From: Methylosinus sp. Sm6
Lineage (GTDB): Bacteria; Pseudomonadota; Alphaproteobacteria; Rhizobiales; Beijerinckiaceae
DNA length: 64,000 bases
Assembly (NCBI RefSeq): GCF_019802345.1
Contig: NZ_JAINDZ010000015.1
Location: forward strand, 1-64,000
Direction of reading: 5' to 3'
The position numbers and the translations under genes are program-made. How positions within the stretch are numbered: the first letter of the stretch is position 1; each line of letters begins with the position of its first letter. Shown here piece by piece: positions 52,570 to 62,393 of this stretch. The notes beneath the pieces were generated by a model that searched no databases, was not told the origin of the DNA, and saw nothing but the letters and a program-made list of their open reading frames with translations.

Positions 52570-53460
52570 ATGCACGACACGGCAGTCTTTCGCGGATCCT
52601 ATACGGCTCTGGTCACCCCTTTCGCCGGCGGCGCGGTCGATTACGCCGCCTTGCGCGCGCTGGTCGACTGGCAGATCGACAGCGGCACGCATGGCCTCGT
52701 CCCCGTCGGCACGACGGGCGAGAGCCCGACGCTGAGCCATGAGGAACACAGGCAAGTCGTCGAGACCGTGATCCGTCAGGCCGCCGGCCGGGTTCCGGTC
52801 ATCGCCGGCGCCGGCTCCAACAACACGCGGGAGGCGGTGGAGCTCTGCCGCCACGCCCAGCAGGCGGGGGCCGACGGCGTGCTGGTGGTCACGCCTTATT
52901 ACAACAAGCCCAATCAGCTCGGCCTCTTCGAGCATTTCAAGGCGGTGAGCGAGGCGATCTCGATTCCGATCATCGTCTACAACATCCCGCCGCGCTCGGT
53001 GATCGACATGAGCGTCGACACTCTGGCCCGGCTCGCGCAGCTCGAGAACATCGTCGGCGTGAAGGACGCGACCGGCAATGTCGGACGCATCCTGCAGCAG
53101 CGCGCCGCCATCGGGCCGCAGTTCGTCCAATTCTCGGGCGACGACATTCTCGCTCTCGCGAGCGTCGCCGTCGGCGCGACCGGCGTGATCTCGGTCGTCT
53201 CCAACATTGCGCCGCGGCTCTGCGCGGATATGCAGAACGCCGCCCTCGCCGGCGATTTCGCCGCGGCCCTCGCGATACAGGACCGGCTCACGGCGCTGCA
53301 GCAGGCGACCTTCCTCGAGGCGGGCGTGACCGGCGCGAAATTTGGCCTGTCGCTGCTCGGCCGCATCCGCGAGGAGGTGCGGCTGCCGCTCGTCCCCTCG
53401 AGCGAGGCCACCCGATCGGCGATCCGAGCGGCGATGGTCCACGCGGGCCTCATCGGCTGA
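52570..53460 (+). CDS. dapA: 4-hydroxy-tetrahydrodipicolinate synthase
   Basis: 296 residues, standard length. It starts [20 protein letters not shown] and has [44 protein letters not shown] (Tyr), [11 protein letters not shown] and the Schiff-base Lys in [13 protein letters not shown]. It condenses pyruvate with aspartate semialdehyde in lysine and diaminopimelate synthesis. Followed 13 bases later by smpB. Confidence 0.97.
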   Translation: MHDTAVFRGSYTALVTPFAGGAVDYAALRALVDWQIDSGTHGLVPVGTTGESPTLSHEEHRQVVETVIRQAAGRVPVIAGAGSNNTREAVELCRHAQQAGADGVLVVTPYYNKPNQLGLFEHFKAVSEAISIPIIVYNIPPRSVIDMSVDTLARLAQLENIVGVKDATGNVGRILQQRAAIGPQFVQFSGDDILALASVAVGATGVISVVSNIAPRLCADMQNAALAGDFAAALAIQDRLTALQQATFLEAGVTGAKFGLSLLGRIREEVRLPLVPSSEATRSAIRAAMVHAGLIG

Positions 53461-53473
53461 GCGAGGGGAAGCC

Positions 53474-53950
53474 GTGGCCGAGCAGCAGACGTCCAATTTC
53501 AAGGTCGTCGCCGATAATCGGCGCGCGCGCTTCGATTATGAGATCGGCGAGACCTTCGAGGCCGGCCTCGCCCTGACCGGAACCGAGGTGAAGTCGCTGC
53601 GCACCGGAAAAGCGACGATCGCCGAGAGCTACGCCCATGTCGATCGGCAGGGCGAAGCTTGGCTCGTCAACGCCAACATCCCCGAATATCTCGCCGGCAA
53701 TCGCTTCAACCACGAGCCCAAAAGGCTGCGCAAGCTGTTGTTGAAGCAGCGCGAGATCGCCAAGCTGGCGCAGGGCGTCGAGCGCGAGGGCATGACCATC
53801 GTGCCGCTGCGGCTGTATTTCAACGCGCGCGGCCGCGCCAAGCTTCAGATCGCGCTCGGCCGCGGCAAGAAGCTGCACGACAAGCGCGAGGTCGAGAAGA
53901 AGCGCGACTGGGGCCGGGAGAAAAGCCGGCTTTTGCGCGAGCGCGGCTGA
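53474..53950 (+). CDS. smpB: SsrA-binding protein
   Basis: 158 residues from a GTG at 53474 with GAGGGGAA just upstream. The SmpB core is [76 protein letters not shown], and the C-terminal basic tail [20 protein letters not shown]. It delivers tmRNA to stalled ribosomes. tmRNA itself was not found in this window. dapA-smpB adjacency is common in Alphaproteobacteria. Confidence 0.97.
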   Translation: MAEQQTSNFKVVADNRRARFDYEIGETFEAGLALTGTEVKSLRTGKATIAESYAHVDRQGEAWLVNANIPEYLAGNRFNHEPKRLRKLLLKQREIAKLAQGVEREGMTIVPLRLYFNARGRAKLQIALGRGKKLHDKREVEKKRDWGREKSRLLRERG

Positions 53951-53980
53951 GAATCATGTGAGGAGCGAAGCGTCGTCGGC

Positions 53981-54042
53981 GGCGAGCCTAACGGCTCGCC
54001 GTCCGCGCACCGCCCCACTGGACCGCGAGCCTTCAGGCTCGC
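53981..54042. repeat. GAGCCTGAAGGCTC-type double unit overlapping a gene end
   Basis: GGCGAGCCTAACGGCTCGCC, then ccaccgcccc-like loop sequence, then TGGACCGCGAGCCTTCAGGC and TCGC. The last part covers the stop codon (54033-54035) and final codons of the uracil-DNA glycosylase gene on the minus strand. Located between convergent smpB and udg genes. Confidence 0.8.
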
Positions 54043-54716
54043 ACGTCGCGATCCAGCAATTCTCTCGCGCGCGCGAAGATCGCCCGAAACATTTCCGGAG
54101 TGAGCGCGCCGGTATTCGTGTTGAGCCGAGAGCAATGATAGCTGTCGATAAGAAAAATATCTCTTCGCAGCATATTCGACGCGACGACATGCTCGCGGCC
54201 ATGGGCGAAGGGATAGTCGCGCGGCCGCGCCGACAGGCCGCGCAGCACGCCCTCATGAGCGACGCGCCCCAATGCGACGACGCCGCGCAGATCGCGCATT
54301 CTCTCCAGCGTCGCGACGAGGAAAGGCCGGCAGGCGGCGATCTCGGCCGGCAGCGGCCGATTGCCCGGCGGCACGCAGCGGACGACATTGGCGATGAGAC
54401 AGTCGACCAGCTCTAGGCCATCGTCAGGGCGCGCGTCATAGTCGCCACGCGAGAAGCCGAACTCCGCGAACGTCGCATAGAGAAGCCGCCCCGCCTCGTC
54501 CCCGGTGAAGGCGCGGCCCGTGCGATTGGCGCCGCGGACCCCGGGCGCGAGCCCCGCGATCAACAGCCGCGCGCGGCGCGGCCCGAAATCGAGGACGGGA
54601 GCGTTATGCCAAGCAGGCTCGCGCGCACGCAGCTCGCGCCGAAGGGCGACGAGTCGCGGGCAGAGCGGGCAGTCGGCGTCGGGCTCGCCCCCGTAGGGGC
54701 GAGACGACTCAGTCGT
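54033..54716 (-). CDS. Family 5-like uracil-DNA glycosylase, non-canonical start
   Basis: The core is clear from 54563 inward: LLIAGLAPG, RGANRTGRAFTGDEAGRLLY, IANVVRCVPPGNRPLP, LGRVAHEGVL and SYHCSRLNTNTGALTPEMF (His-x-Ser motif). Homology-like sequence continues upstream in frame: DCPLCPRLVALRRELRAREP, then HNAPVLDFGPRRARL. This includes the two N-terminal Cys of the Fe-S cluster (CPLC). The coordinates given extend to an ACG at 54716, because no ATG or GTG exists in the frame before the NYN-gene stop; ACG-ACT-GAG would be ATG with one change. A TTG at 54563 would cut off the Cys pair. It removes uracil from DNA. Confidence 0.8.
   Translation of the reverse strand, partial: TTESSRPYGGEPDADCPLCPRLVALRRELRAREPAWHNAPVLDFGPRRARLLIAGLAPGVRGANRTGRAFTGDEAGRLLYATFAEFGFSRGDYDARPDDGLELVDCLIANVVRCVPPGNRPLPAEIAACRPFLVATLERMRDLRGVVALGRVAHEGVLRGLSARPRDYPFAHGREHVVASNMLRRDIFLIDSYHCSRLNTNTGALTPEMFRAIFARARELLDRDVRA
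54684..54703. terminator. Perfect 8-bp hairpin at the NYN/udg junction
   Basis: CTCGCCCC-CGTA-GGGGCGAG is a perfect stem with a tetraloop just after the NYN gene stop. It lies inside the 5' end of the extended uracil-DNA glycosylase frame. It could attenuate transcription, or block the udg ribosome region. Confidence 0.55.
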
Positions 54717-55317
54717 GCTCGTCTTCCGTCACGCCCTGGCTGATCGGCTGCGGACGGCGCTCCTGGAAGCGCTGCATGCGCTCGGCGCGCTCGCCGGGAT
54801 CGCGGCCGATCTTGCCGACGAGATGGATGAGATCGACGAATTCGTCGGCCTGGCGGCGAAGCTCATCGGCGATCATCGGCGGCTGCGTGGTGATCGTCGA
54901 GATCACCGACACCCGCACGCCCTTGCGCTGCACGGCCTCGACCAGCGACCGGAAGTCGCCGTCGCCGGAGAACAGCACCAGATGATCGATATGCTCGGCC
55001 ATCTCCATCGCGTCGACCGCGAGCTCTATGTCCATATTGCCCTTGACCTTGCGGCGGCCGAGCGAATCGACGAACTCCTTCGTCGGCTTGGTCACGACGG
55101 CGTAGCCGTTGTAATCGAGCCAGTCGATCAGCGGCCGGATCGAGGAATACTCCTGATCCTCGATCAGAGCGGTGTAATAGAAGGCACGGATCAGGCGTCC
55201 CTTGGACTGGAACTCACGCAGCAGGCGCTTGTAATCGATGTCGAAGCCGAGCGATTTGGCTGTCGCGTAGAGGTTGGCGCCGTCAATGAATAGAGCAATG
55301 CGTTCCGGGTCTGCCAT
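54709..55317 (-). CDS. NYN-domain (LabA/DUF88 family) protein
   Basis: 202 residues. A PIN-like NYN fold is recognised by the acidic residues: IALFIDGANLYATAKSLG (first Asp), VKGNMDIELAVDAME (second), and VLFSGDGDFRSLVEAVQRKG (third). LabA family motifs VRVSVIST and ELRRQADEFVDL follow. Members are predicted or shown to be RNases. The 35-residue C-terminal tail is charged and variable. Its stop overlaps the possible start of udg. Confidence 0.9.
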   Translation of the reverse strand: MADPERIALFIDGANLYATAKSLGFDIDYKRLLREFQSKGRLIRAFYYTALIEDQEYSSIRPLIDWLDYNGYAVVTKPTKEFVDSLGRRKVKGNMDIELAVDAMEMAEHIDHLVLFSGDGDFRSLVEAVQRKGVRVSVISTITTQPPMIADELRRQADEFVDLIHLVGKIGRDPGERAERMQRFQERRPQPISQGVTEDEHD

Positions 55318-55756
55318 TTGTCTCGTTCTCGCTCATCGGGTTCCAGCCATCGGGAGGATCGCGGCTCGACGAATGCGCTGTGCAACCCTTCCAACGGCAG
55401 CGCTTCGCACGATTTTTCGTCCTTGGCCCCTCGCGCGATAATTTTTCTGCGTCGCCCCGATGGTTTCTGCGCTCTGTCCCGGCGTAGTCATTCATCGCGG
55501 CGCGCAGACGATCGCGCCTGCGGACTTACACGTCCCTAATCGCTGTAGATCGACCATGAAACGCCGGGCGTCAAGAGGGGAATACAAATTTCATTCAGAA
55601 ATAACGAAGCAATCATCAGCCGCAGTTGTGGCGACATTGAGACATGCGCGTTTTCCGCGCGTGCAATGGTCTCGGTCATGCTCGTTCTCGTCGTTGCGTC
55701 CTCACCGAAATTGGTGTAGCAGCCGCCGGACTGGGATCATTCGGGGAGTCGTCGAA
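55318..55756. other. 439-base divergent spacer between the NYN gene and rpoZ
   Basis: I see no convincing gene. Part of it (55560-55640) is less GC-rich (caaatttcattcagaaataa) and probably contains a promoter. A small stem at 55645 (gcgcgttttccgcgcg) is present. A long frame running into rpoZ from 55460 is considered an artefact of the missing stop codons. Confidence 0.5.
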
Positions 55757-56143
55757 ATGGCGCGCGTTACCGTCGAGGACTGCATCGACAAGATCGAGAA
55801 CCGCTTCGATCTCGTTTTGCTGGCGGCGCATCGCGCCCGGCTGATCTCCTCCGGCCAGTCGATCCTCGTCGAGCGCGACAAGGACAAAAATCCGGTGGTC
55901 GCCCTGCGCGAGATCGCCGAGACGGCGCTCGCCCCCGACGATCTGAAGGAAGATTTCATTCATTCGTTGCAGCGCCATGTCGAGGTCGACGAGCCGGAGA
56001 CCGAGGCGGCTCCGCCGCTTTCGGCGAGCGGCGCCGACATCGCAGAGGGCGACGCGCAATTCGACCGCATGACGGAAGAGGATCTGCTGCGCGGCCTCGA
56101 AGGCCTGGTGCCGCCGGCCGAAGTCGAGGACGAGGGCGAGTAG
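55757..56143 (+). CDS. rpoZ: DNA-directed RNA polymerase omega subunit
   Basis: 128 residues from the ATG at 55757. The omega signature is [34 protein letters not shown] and [12 protein letters not shown]. The C-terminal half is acidic and Ala-rich, as is usual in Alphaproteobacteria. It assists RNA polymerase assembly and forms part of the ppGpp site 1. It lies upstream of rsh, the ppGpp synthetase, the conserved pairing. Confidence 0.96.
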   Translation: MARVTVEDCIDKIENRFDLVLLAAHRARLISSGQSILVERDKDKNPVVALREIAETALAPDDLKEDFIHSLQRHVEVDEPETEAAPPLSASGADIAEGDAQFDRMTEEDLLRGLEGLVPPAEVEDEGE

Positions 56144-56323
56144 GTCCGCGCGCCGTCCCGCGCGGACGCATATGGCGCTGGAGACGCGGGGCGAGCTGGT
56201 CTACATTGAGGGCGAAACGCGGCCTCGGGCCGGCTTTCGGCTCTTTGTTCGCTCGCCCGTTCACCTTCGAGGGTTCCGACAGGCCGCCGACGGTCCGCAC
56301 GACATGATCGTTGGGCGACGCCG

Positions 56324-58537
56324 ATGATGCGCCAATACGAACTCGTCGAGCGGGTTCGCAAATATAATCCGAAGGTCGACGAGGACCTGCTCAACCGCGC
56401 CTATGTCTACGCCATGAAGGCGCATGGGCAGCAGACGCGCGCCTCGGGCGACCCTTATTTCTCGCATCCGCTCGAGGTCGCGGCGATCCTGACCGACCTC
56501 AAGCTCGACGACGCCACCATCGTCGCTGCGGTGCTGCACGATACGGTCGAGGACACGAGCTCGACGCTCGACGAGATCGAGCGGCTGTTCGGTCCGCAGA
56601 TCCGCAAGCTGGTCGACGGGCTGACCAAGATCGAGAAGCTCGACCTCGTCTCCAAGAAAGCCGCCCAGGGCGAGAACTTCCGCAAGCTGCTGCTCGCCGT
56701 CGCCGATGATGTGCGCGTGCTGCTGGTCAAGCTCGCCGACCGGTTGCACAATATGCGCACGCTGCATTTCGTGCCGGTCGAGAAGCGCGCGCGCATCGCG
56801 CAGGAGACGCTCGACATCTATGCGCCGCTCGCCGGACGCATGGGCATGCAGCGCCTGCGCGAGGAATTGGAAGGCCTCGCCTTCCGCCATCTGATGCCGG
56901 AGGCCTATCTCGCCATCGAATCGCGCCTGCACGAATTGCGCGCCAGGAACGGCCGCATCATCAAGCGCATCGAGAAGGAGCTGACGGAAGAATTCTCCGC
57001 GCGCGGCATACACGCCGCGGTCACCGGGCGGCAGAAGACGCCTTTTTCGATCTGGCGCAAGATGGAGCGCAAATCCATCGCCTTCGAGCAGCTCTCCGAT
57101 ATCTTCGGCTTCCGCATCATCGTCGACGAGGTCGAGGACTGCTATCGAGCGCTCGGCGTCGTCCACACCAAATGGCCGAGCGTGCCGGGCCGCTTCAAGG
57201 ACTATGTCTCGACGCCCAAGCAGAATGATTACCGCTCCATTCACACGACGGTGATCGGCCCCGGCCATCAGCGCGTCGAATTGCAGATCCGCACCGCGAC
57301 GATGCACGAGATCGCCCGCTTCGGCATCGCCGCCCATGCGCTCTACAAGGACAGCGCCAGCATCGAGGGCAAGGAGGAGCTGGCCAAGGAGAGCCGCGCC
57401 TTCAAATGGCTGCAGGACACGCTGGACTTGCTCGCCCATGGCGACAGCCCGGACGAGTTTCTCGAGCATACGCGGCTCGAATTGTTCCAGGATCAGGTGT
57501 TCTGCTTCACGCCCAAGGGCGGGCTCATCGCCCTGCCGCGCGGCGCGACGCCGATCGATTTCGCCTATGCCGTGCACACTCTGGTCGGCAATTCGGCGGT
57601 CGGCTGCAAGATCAATGGACGCATCGCGCCAGTGCTCTCGCAATTGCAGAACGGCGACGAGGTGGAGATCATCCGCGCCGAGGGCCATGTGCCGCCGGCG
57701 GCCTGGGAATCGCTGGTCGTGACCGGCAAGGCGCGGGCGGCGATCCGCCGCGCGACGCGCGAAGCCGTGCGCATGCAATATGCCGGGCTCGGGCGGCAGA
57801 TCGTCGCGCGCGCCTTCGAGCGCGCCGGCCGCCCCTATTCCGACGATAAGCTGAAGATCGCGCTGCCGCGCCTCGCGCGCCCTTCTCTCGACGACGCCTT
57901 CGCCGCCGTCGGCCGCGGCGAGATCTATTCGGGCGATGTGGTGAAGGCGGTGCATCCGGACTTTACCGAGGAGCGCAAGCAGCCCGCGCCGCTGAAGCGG
58001 CTCGAGCCCGGAGAGCCGGGCTGGTTCGGCATGAAGTCCAATGTGAATGTCGTGTTCAAGGCGCCGGGCGCGACCGGCGAGGCGAGCGCCATTCCGATTC
58101 GCGGCCTGCGCGGCGACGTGCCGGTGCGCTTCGCGCCCGAGGGCGGCGCCGTGCCGGGAGACCGCATCGTCGGCATTTTGACCCCCGGCGAGGGCATCAC
58201 CATCTATCCTATTCAATCGCCGGCGCTGACCGCCTTCGACGATCAGCCCGACCGCTGGCTCGACGTGCGCTGGGACATCGATCCCGAGAATCGCGAATTG
58301 TTCCCGGCCCGCATTCTCGTCACCGCCATCAACGAGCCCGGCACGCTCGGCGCGCTGGCGACGCTGATCGGCGAGACGGGCGCCAATATCGACAATGTCT
58401 CCTTCAGCGTCCATTCTCCCGACTTCCGCGAGATGCGATTCGACCTCGAGGTCGCAGACCTGAAGCATTTGAACGACATCATCGCCCGCCTTCGCGCCAG
58501 CGCCGTGGTCAGCAAGGTCGAGCGCGTCAATGGGTGA
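56324..58537 (+). CDS. rsh: Bifunctional (p)ppGpp synthetase/hydrolase Rsh
   Basis: 737 residues with the full long-RSH layout. HD hydrolase: [12 protein letters not shown] and [16 protein letters not shown]. Synthetase: [36 protein letters not shown] and [44 protein letters not shown]-terminal ACT domain: [20 protein letters not shown]. An intact HD motif indicates hydrolase activity too. It controls the stringent response. Follows rpoZ and precedes pdxJ by nine bases. Confidence 0.97.
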   Translation: MMRQYELVERVRKYNPKVDEDLLNRAYVYAMKAHGQQTRASGDPYFSHPLEVAAILTDLKLDDATIVAAVLHDTVEDTSSTLDEIERLFGPQIRKLVDGLTKIEKLDLVSKKAAQGENFRKLLLAVADDVRVLLVKLADRLHNMRTLHFVPVEKRARIAQETLDIYAPLAGRMGMQRLREELEGLAFRHLMPEAYLAIESRLHELRARNGRIIKRIEKELTEEFSARGIHAAVTGRQKTPFSIWRKMERKSIAFEQLSDIFGFRIIVDEVEDCYRALGVVHTKWPSVPGRFKDYVSTPKQNDYRSIHTTVIGPGHQRVELQIRTATMHEIARFGIAAHALYKDSASIEGKEELAKESRAFKWLQDTLDLLAHGDSPDEFLEHTRLELFQDQVFCFTPKGGLIALPRGATPIDFAYAVHTLVGNSAVGCKINGRIAPVLSQLQNGDEVEIIRAEGHVPPAAWESLVVTGKARAAIRRATREAVRMQYAGLGRQIVARAFERAGRPYSDDKLKIALPRLARPSLDDAFAAVGRGEIYSGDVVKAVHPDFTEERKQPAPLKRLEPGEPGWFGMKSNVNVVFKAPGATGEASAIPIRGLRGDVPVRFAPEGGAVPGDRIVGILTPGEGITIYPIQSPALTAFDDQPDRWLDVRWDIDPENRELFPARILVTAINEPGTLGALATLIGETGANIDNVSFSVHSPDFREMRFDLEVADLKHLNDIIARLRASAVVSKVERVNG

Positions 58538-58546
58538 GCTCGAATC

Positions 58547-59314
58547 ATGACACGTCACATCCGCCTCGGCGTGAACGTCGACCATGTCGCGACGATCCGC
58601 AATGCGCGCGGCGGCCTTTCGCCCGATCCGGCGCGCGCGGCGCTGCTCGCCATCGAGGCCGGCGCCGACGGCATAACGGCGCATTTGCGCGAGGACCGTC
58701 GTCATATTCGCGACGAGGACATGGCGCGGCTGAAGGCGAGCATCTCCAAGCCGCTGAATTTCGAGATGGCGGCGACCGAGCAGATGCTCGACATCGCGCT
58801 GAAGACGCAGCCGCACGCCGTCTGCCTCGTGCCCGAGCGGCGCACCGAGCGCACCACCGAGGGCGGGCTCGACGTCTTCGGCGGCCACGACCATCTCGTT
58901 CCTTTCGTCGACGAATTGAACCGCGCCGGCGTTCGCGTGTCGCTGTTCATCGAGCCGAACCCCGACGCCATCGACGCCGCGGCCTCGATCCGCGCGCCCG
59001 TCGTCGAGCTGCATACGGGCGCCTGGTGTCATGCGGTCGAGATCGGCGACGCGGCGCTGGCCGAACGCGAATTCGCACGCATCGCCGCCGCCGCCGCGCA
59101 CACGGCGGAGCGCGGCGTCGAATGCCACGCCGGCCATGGGCTCGATTATGCGACGGCGCGGCGCATCGCCTCGCTGCCGCAGATCGTCGAGCTCAATATC
59201 GGCCATTTCCTCGTGGGCGAAGCCGTGTTCGTCGGCCTTTCCGAATCGATCCGGCGGATGCGGCGGGCGATCGACCAGGGGACCATCGATTTGGGCGTCG
59301 CGGCAACCCCATGA
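58547..59314 (+). CDS. pdxJ: Pyridoxine 5'-phosphate synthase
   Basis: 255 residues. It opens [20 protein letters not shown], and has [73 protein letters not shown] and [17 protein letters not shown]. It condenses 1-deoxyxylulose 5-phosphate with 3-amino-2-oxopropyl phosphate to PNP. Overlaps acpS by four bases. Confidence 0.97.
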   Translation: MTRHIRLGVNVDHVATIRNARGGLSPDPARAALLAIEAGADGITAHLREDRRHIRDEDMARLKASISKPLNFEMAATEQMLDIALKTQPHAVCLVPERRTERTTEGGLDVFGGHDHLVPFVDELNRAGVRVSLFIEPNPDAIDAAASIRAPVVELHTGAWCHAVEIGDAALAEREFARIAAAAAHTAERGVECHAGHGLDYATARRIASLPQIVELNIGHFLVGEAVFVGLSESIRRMRRAIDQGTIDLGVAATP

Positions 59315-59706
59315 TCATCGGCTTCGGCAGCGATCTCTGCGACATCCGTCGCATAGAAGAGGCGCTCGAGCGCTATGGCGAGCGTTTCACGCGCCGCTGC
59401 TTCACCGATGTCGAGCGCGCCAAATCCGACGGGCGCGCGTCGCGGGCGGCGTCCTACGCCAAGCGCTTCGCCGCCAAGGAGGCCTGCGCCAAGGCGCTCG
59501 GCACCGGCATAAAGGACGGCGTCACCTGGAAGGCCATGGGCGTCGTCAATCTGCCCTCCGGCAAGCCCACCGTGGAGCTGACCGGCGGCGCCGCCGAGCG
59601 TCTCGCCGAGCTCGCCCCAGCCGGAGCGCGCATCGTCATTCATTTGACTCTGACCGACGAATATCCGCTCGCGCAGGCCCAGGTTCTCATCGAGGCGGTG
59701 ACGTGA
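59311..59706 (+). CDS. acpS: Holo-[acyl-carrier-protein] synthase
   Basis: 131 residues from an ATG overlapping the pdxJ stop. The Mg/CoA binding motifs are [20 protein letters not shown] and [16 protein letters not shown]. It moves 4'-phosphopantetheine from CoA to Ser of acyl carrier proteins. It could activate the ACP encoded at 5095. pdxJ-acpS-lepB-rnc-era is a conserved alphaproteobacterial cluster. Confidence 0.96.
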   Translation: MIIGFGSDLCDIRRIEEALERYGERFTRRCFTDVERAKSDGRASRAASYAKRFAAKEACAKALGTGIKDGVTWKAMGVVNLPSGKPTVELTGGAAERLAELAPAGARIVIHLTLTDEYPLAQAQVLIEAVT

Positions 59707-59720
59707 TAGAGCGGGAGGAT

Positions 59721-59780
59721 GGCGAGCCTGAAGGCTCGCGGTCCAGGCGTGCGCTCGGGCCGCGAGCCTTCAGGCTCGCC
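59721..59780. repeat. GAGCCTGAAGGCTC-type double unit between acpS and lepB
   Basis: ggcgagcctgaaggctcgcg + gtcca pairs with gggccgcgagccttcaggct + cgcc around a short loop. It lies within a co-directional gene cluster, 53 bases before lepB, so will form a stem in any read-through transcript. Confidence 0.85.
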
Positions 59781-59832
59781 TTCCACCAAACGACCGGAAA
59801 AGCGGCCTTCGGCCAAGAGGGAGTGACGCAGC

Positions 59833-60624
59833 TTGACCAGGAACGTCTCGGTCGCGGAACGGCGCGACGAAGGGGGATTGCTCGAGACGATCAAGGTGAT
59901 CGTCCAGGCGCTGATCATCGCGCTGGTCATTCGCACATTGCTGTTCCAGCCGTTCAACATTCCCTCGGGCTCGATGATCCCGACCCTGTTGATCGGCGAT
60001 TATGTGTTCGTCTCCAAATATGCCTATGGCTATTCGAACTATTCGCTCCCCTCCGTGCCGGTGCTCGATTGGCGGCTCGATCTCGTCTCCGGCCGGGTGA
60101 TGGGCTCGGAGCCCAAGCGCGGCGACGTCGTCGTGTTCAAGCTGCCGCGCGACAATGAGACGGATTACATCAAGCGCGTGATCGGCCTTCCCGGCGACCG
60201 CATTCAGATGATCGACGGCCGCCTCTCCATCAATGGCGAGATCGTTCCGCGCGAGGCCAAGGCCAAGGAACGCCAGGAGGGCCGCGACGGCCGCGAGGTC
60301 GAGGTGCCGACCTATACGGAGACTTTGCCGGGCGGCGTCGCCCATACGATCGTCGAGATCGAGGGCGACCACGGCTACAAGGACAACACCGAGCTCTTCG
60401 TCGTGCCGCCGAATCATTATTTCATGATGGGCGACAATCGCGACAACTCGACGGACTCGCGCTTTGCGGCGGACGAAGGCGGCGTCGGCTATGTGCCGTT
60501 CGAGAATCTCGTCGGCCGCGCCGAGATCATCTTCTTCTCTGTGCAGAAGGACGAATATGCGCTCGCCTTCTGGCGCTGGCCCTGGTCCGTGCGCTGGAGC
60601 CGGCTGTTCCAGCCGGCGCATTGA
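59833..60624 (+). CDS. lepB: Signal peptidase I
   Basis: 263 residues from a TTG, with GAGGGAG ten bases upstream. One membrane anchor (VIVQALIIALVIRTLLFQPF) precedes box B FNIPSGSMIPTLLIGD (catalytic Ser) and box D GDVVVFKLPRDNETDYIKRV, with the general-base Lys, then IGLPGDRI. Box E is FMMGDNRDNSTDSR. It cleaves Sec and Tat signal peptides outside the inner membrane. No ATG is present near the start. rnc follows 16 bases later. Confidence 0.96.
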   Translation: MTRNVSVAERRDEGGLLETIKVIVQALIIALVIRTLLFQPFNIPSGSMIPTLLIGDYVFVSKYAYGYSNYSLPSVPVLDWRLDLVSGRVMGSEPKRGDVVVFKLPRDNETDYIKRVIGLPGDRIQMIDGRLSINGEIVPREAKAKERQEGRDGREVEVPTYTETLPGGVAHTIVEIEGDHGYKDNTELFVVPPNHYFMMGDNRDNSTDSRFAADEGGVGYVPFENLVGRAEIIFFSVQKDEYALAFWRWPWSVRWSRLFQPAH

Positions 60625-60640
60625 CGCGCGCGCAGGAAAG

Positions 60641-61342
60641 ATGGGATCGCCCGGCCGCAAGGATCTCGAGGCGCTGGAGGCGAGCGTCGGTCACGGTTTC
60701 GCGAACCGGGGCCTGCTCGAGCATGCGCTCACTCACGTCAGCGGCTCGACGGCGCGGACGGACTCCTACGAGCGCCTCGAGTTCCTCGGCGACCGCGTGC
60801 TCGGCGTCGTCGTCGCGCATATGCTCTACGAGAGCTTTCCGGCCGAGAGCGAGGGCGAATTGTCGCGCCGCCTCGCCGATCTCGTGCGCAAGGAATCCTG
60901 CGCCGAAGTGGCAGAACGCTGGGGCGTCGGCGCCTTCATGCGGCTCGGCGACGGCGAGGCGCAGACGGGCGGACGGAAAAAGCGCGCCATATTGGGCGAT
61001 ATGTGCGAGGCGATCATCGGCGCGGTCTATCTCGACGGCGGCGCGGCGGCGGCCGAGGCCGTGGTGCGCGAGGCCTTCGGCGCGCGCATGCAGACGCAGG
61101 GGCGGCGCCTGCGCGACGCCAAGACCTCGCTGCAGGAATGGGCGCAGGGGCGGCGCCTGCCGACGCCGAGCTACAAGATGAAATCGCGCAGCGGGCCCGA
61201 TCACGCGCCCTTCTTCGTGGTCGAGGTGGAGGTCGAGGGCTTCATCGCGGCGGCGGGCGGCGGCGCGTCGAAGCGCATCGCGGAGCAATCGGCGGCCCAG
61301 GCCTTTCTCGATCGCGAAGGCATAGACCGGGAAGGGGTATGA
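60641..61342 (+). CDS. rnc: Ribonuclease III
   Basis: 233 residues from the ATG at 60641 (CAGGAAAG ahead). The RNase III signature is ERLEFLGDRVLGVVVAHMLY, with the second catalytic site ILGDMCEAIIGAVYLDGG. The C-terminal dsRNA-binding domain is DAKTSLQEWAQGRRLPTPSY through ASKRIAEQSAAQAFL. It processes rRNA and cuts structured RNAs, which could include transcripts of the palindromic repeats. Upstream of era with a repeat in between. Confidence 0.97.
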   Translation: MGSPGRKDLEALEASVGHGFANRGLLEHALTHVSGSTARTDSYERLEFLGDRVLGVVVAHMLYESFPAESEGELSRRLADLVRKESCAEVAERWGVGAFMRLGDGEAQTGGRKKRAILGDMCEAIIGAVYLDGGAAAAEAVVREAFGARMQTQGRRLRDAKTSLQEWAQGRRLPTPSYKMKSRSGPDHAPFFVVEVEVEGFIAAAGGGASKRIAEQSAAQAFLDREGIDREGV

Positions 61343-61368
61343 TGAACCGGGCGAAATGGACAATCCCT

Positions 61369-61407
61369 CACCCTGAGGAGCCCGCGAAGCGGGCGTCTCG
61401 AAGGGTG
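61369..61407. repeat. CCTGAGG/TCTCGAAGG-type palindromic repeat between rnc and era
   Basis: caccctgaggagcccgcgaa + gcgggcgtctcgaagggtg forms an outer stem (caccct/agggtg) and an inner stem (cccgc/gcggg). It is the same family as 14345-14381. It sits 27 bases before the GTG of era. Confidence 0.8.
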
Positions 61408-61433
61408 GACGCGGCGCGCGTTGGAGCCTTCTC

Positions 61434-62333
61434 GTGACAGAGACCTGCTGCGGCTTCGTCGCGCTGGTCGGCGCGCCCAACGCCGGCAAATCGACGCTGC
61501 TCAATCAACTCGTCGGCGCCAAAGTGTCGATCGTCTCGCGCAAGGCGCAGACGACGCGGGCGCTGGTGCGCGGCATCGCCATCTCGGGCGAGGCGCAGAT
61601 CATCCTGGTCGACACGCCCGGCATATTCGCGCCCAAGCGCCGGCTCGAGCGGGCCATGGTGGCGAGCGCGCTGGCCGGCGCCGGCGACGCCGACGCCATC
61701 GTGCTGCTGATCGACGCGCGCCGCGGTCTCGACGCGGAGGTCGAGGAGATCATCGCCAAGCTGCGCGAGCTCTCGGCGCCGAAGATTCTCGTGCTCAACA
61801 AGGTCGATGTCGTGCCGCGCGAATCGCTGCTGGGGCTGACCGCGGCGGTGACGCAGAAGGCGGATTTCTCCGACACCTTCATGATTTCCGCGCTGAATGG
61901 CGACGGCGTGCCCGACCTGCTGGCGAAGCTCGCCTCGATGATGAAGCCCTCGCCCTGGCTCTATCCCGAAGACCAGCTCTCCGACGCGCCCTTGCGCATC
62001 CTCGCCGCCGAGATCACGCGCGAAAAGATTTTCGAGCGGCTGCACGACGAATTGCCCTATCAATCGACTGTCGAGACCGAATCCTGGCAGAACCAGAAGG
62101 ATGGCTCGGCGCGCATCGAGCAGACGATCTATGTGGCGCGCGACGGCCAGAAGAAGATCGTGATCGGCGAGGGCGGCCGCACGATCAAGGCGATCGGCCA
62201 GGCGGCGCGGCGCGAGATCGAGGACGCCGCCGAGCAGAAGGTGCATCTCTTCCTGTTCGTGAAGGTGCGCGAGGACTGGGCCGACGATCCAGAACGCTAT
62301 CGCGAGATGCGGCTCGATTTTCCGAAGGAGTGA
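61434..62333 (+). CDS. era: GTPase Era
   Basis: 299 residues from a GTG. G1 GAPNAGKSTLLNQLVGAKVS, G2 KAQTTRALVRG, G3 DTPGIF, G4 NKVD and G5-region ISALNGDG. The C-terminal KH domain has QTIYVARDGQKKIVIGEGGR and TIKAIGQAARREIE. It binds 16S rRNA 3' end in 30S assembly. Last gene of the pdxJ-acpS-lepB-rnc-era cluster. Confidence 0.97.
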   Translation: MTETCCGFVALVGAPNAGKSTLLNQLVGAKVSIVSRKAQTTRALVRGIAISGEAQIILVDTPGIFAPKRRLERAMVASALAGAGDADAIVLLIDARRGLDAEVEEIIAKLRELSAPKILVLNKVDVVPRESLLGLTAAVTQKADFSDTFMISALNGDGVPDLLAKLASMMKPSPWLYPEDQLSDAPLRILAAEITREKIFERLHDELPYQSTVETESWQNQKDGSARIEQTIYVARDGQKKIVIGEGGRTIKAIGQAARREIEDAAEQKVHLFLFVKVREDWADDPERYREMRLDFPKE

Positions 62334-62393
62334 GCGGCGGCAAGGGCCCGCATTCTCGTCGAAGCGGGCGCCTGAAAGCATTCGGTCGTCGTC

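Noticed and set aside
55460-55756. Long N-terminal extension of rpoZ
   Set aside because: Omega proteins start at [10 protein letters not shown]; the extra sequence is Arg/Ser-rich and has no homology-like pattern.
56261-59206. 981-codon minus-strand open frame
   Set aside because: Exactly antisense to rsh and pdxJ; high-GC codon bias keeps stop codons out of the opposite strand, and the translation has no recognisable domain.
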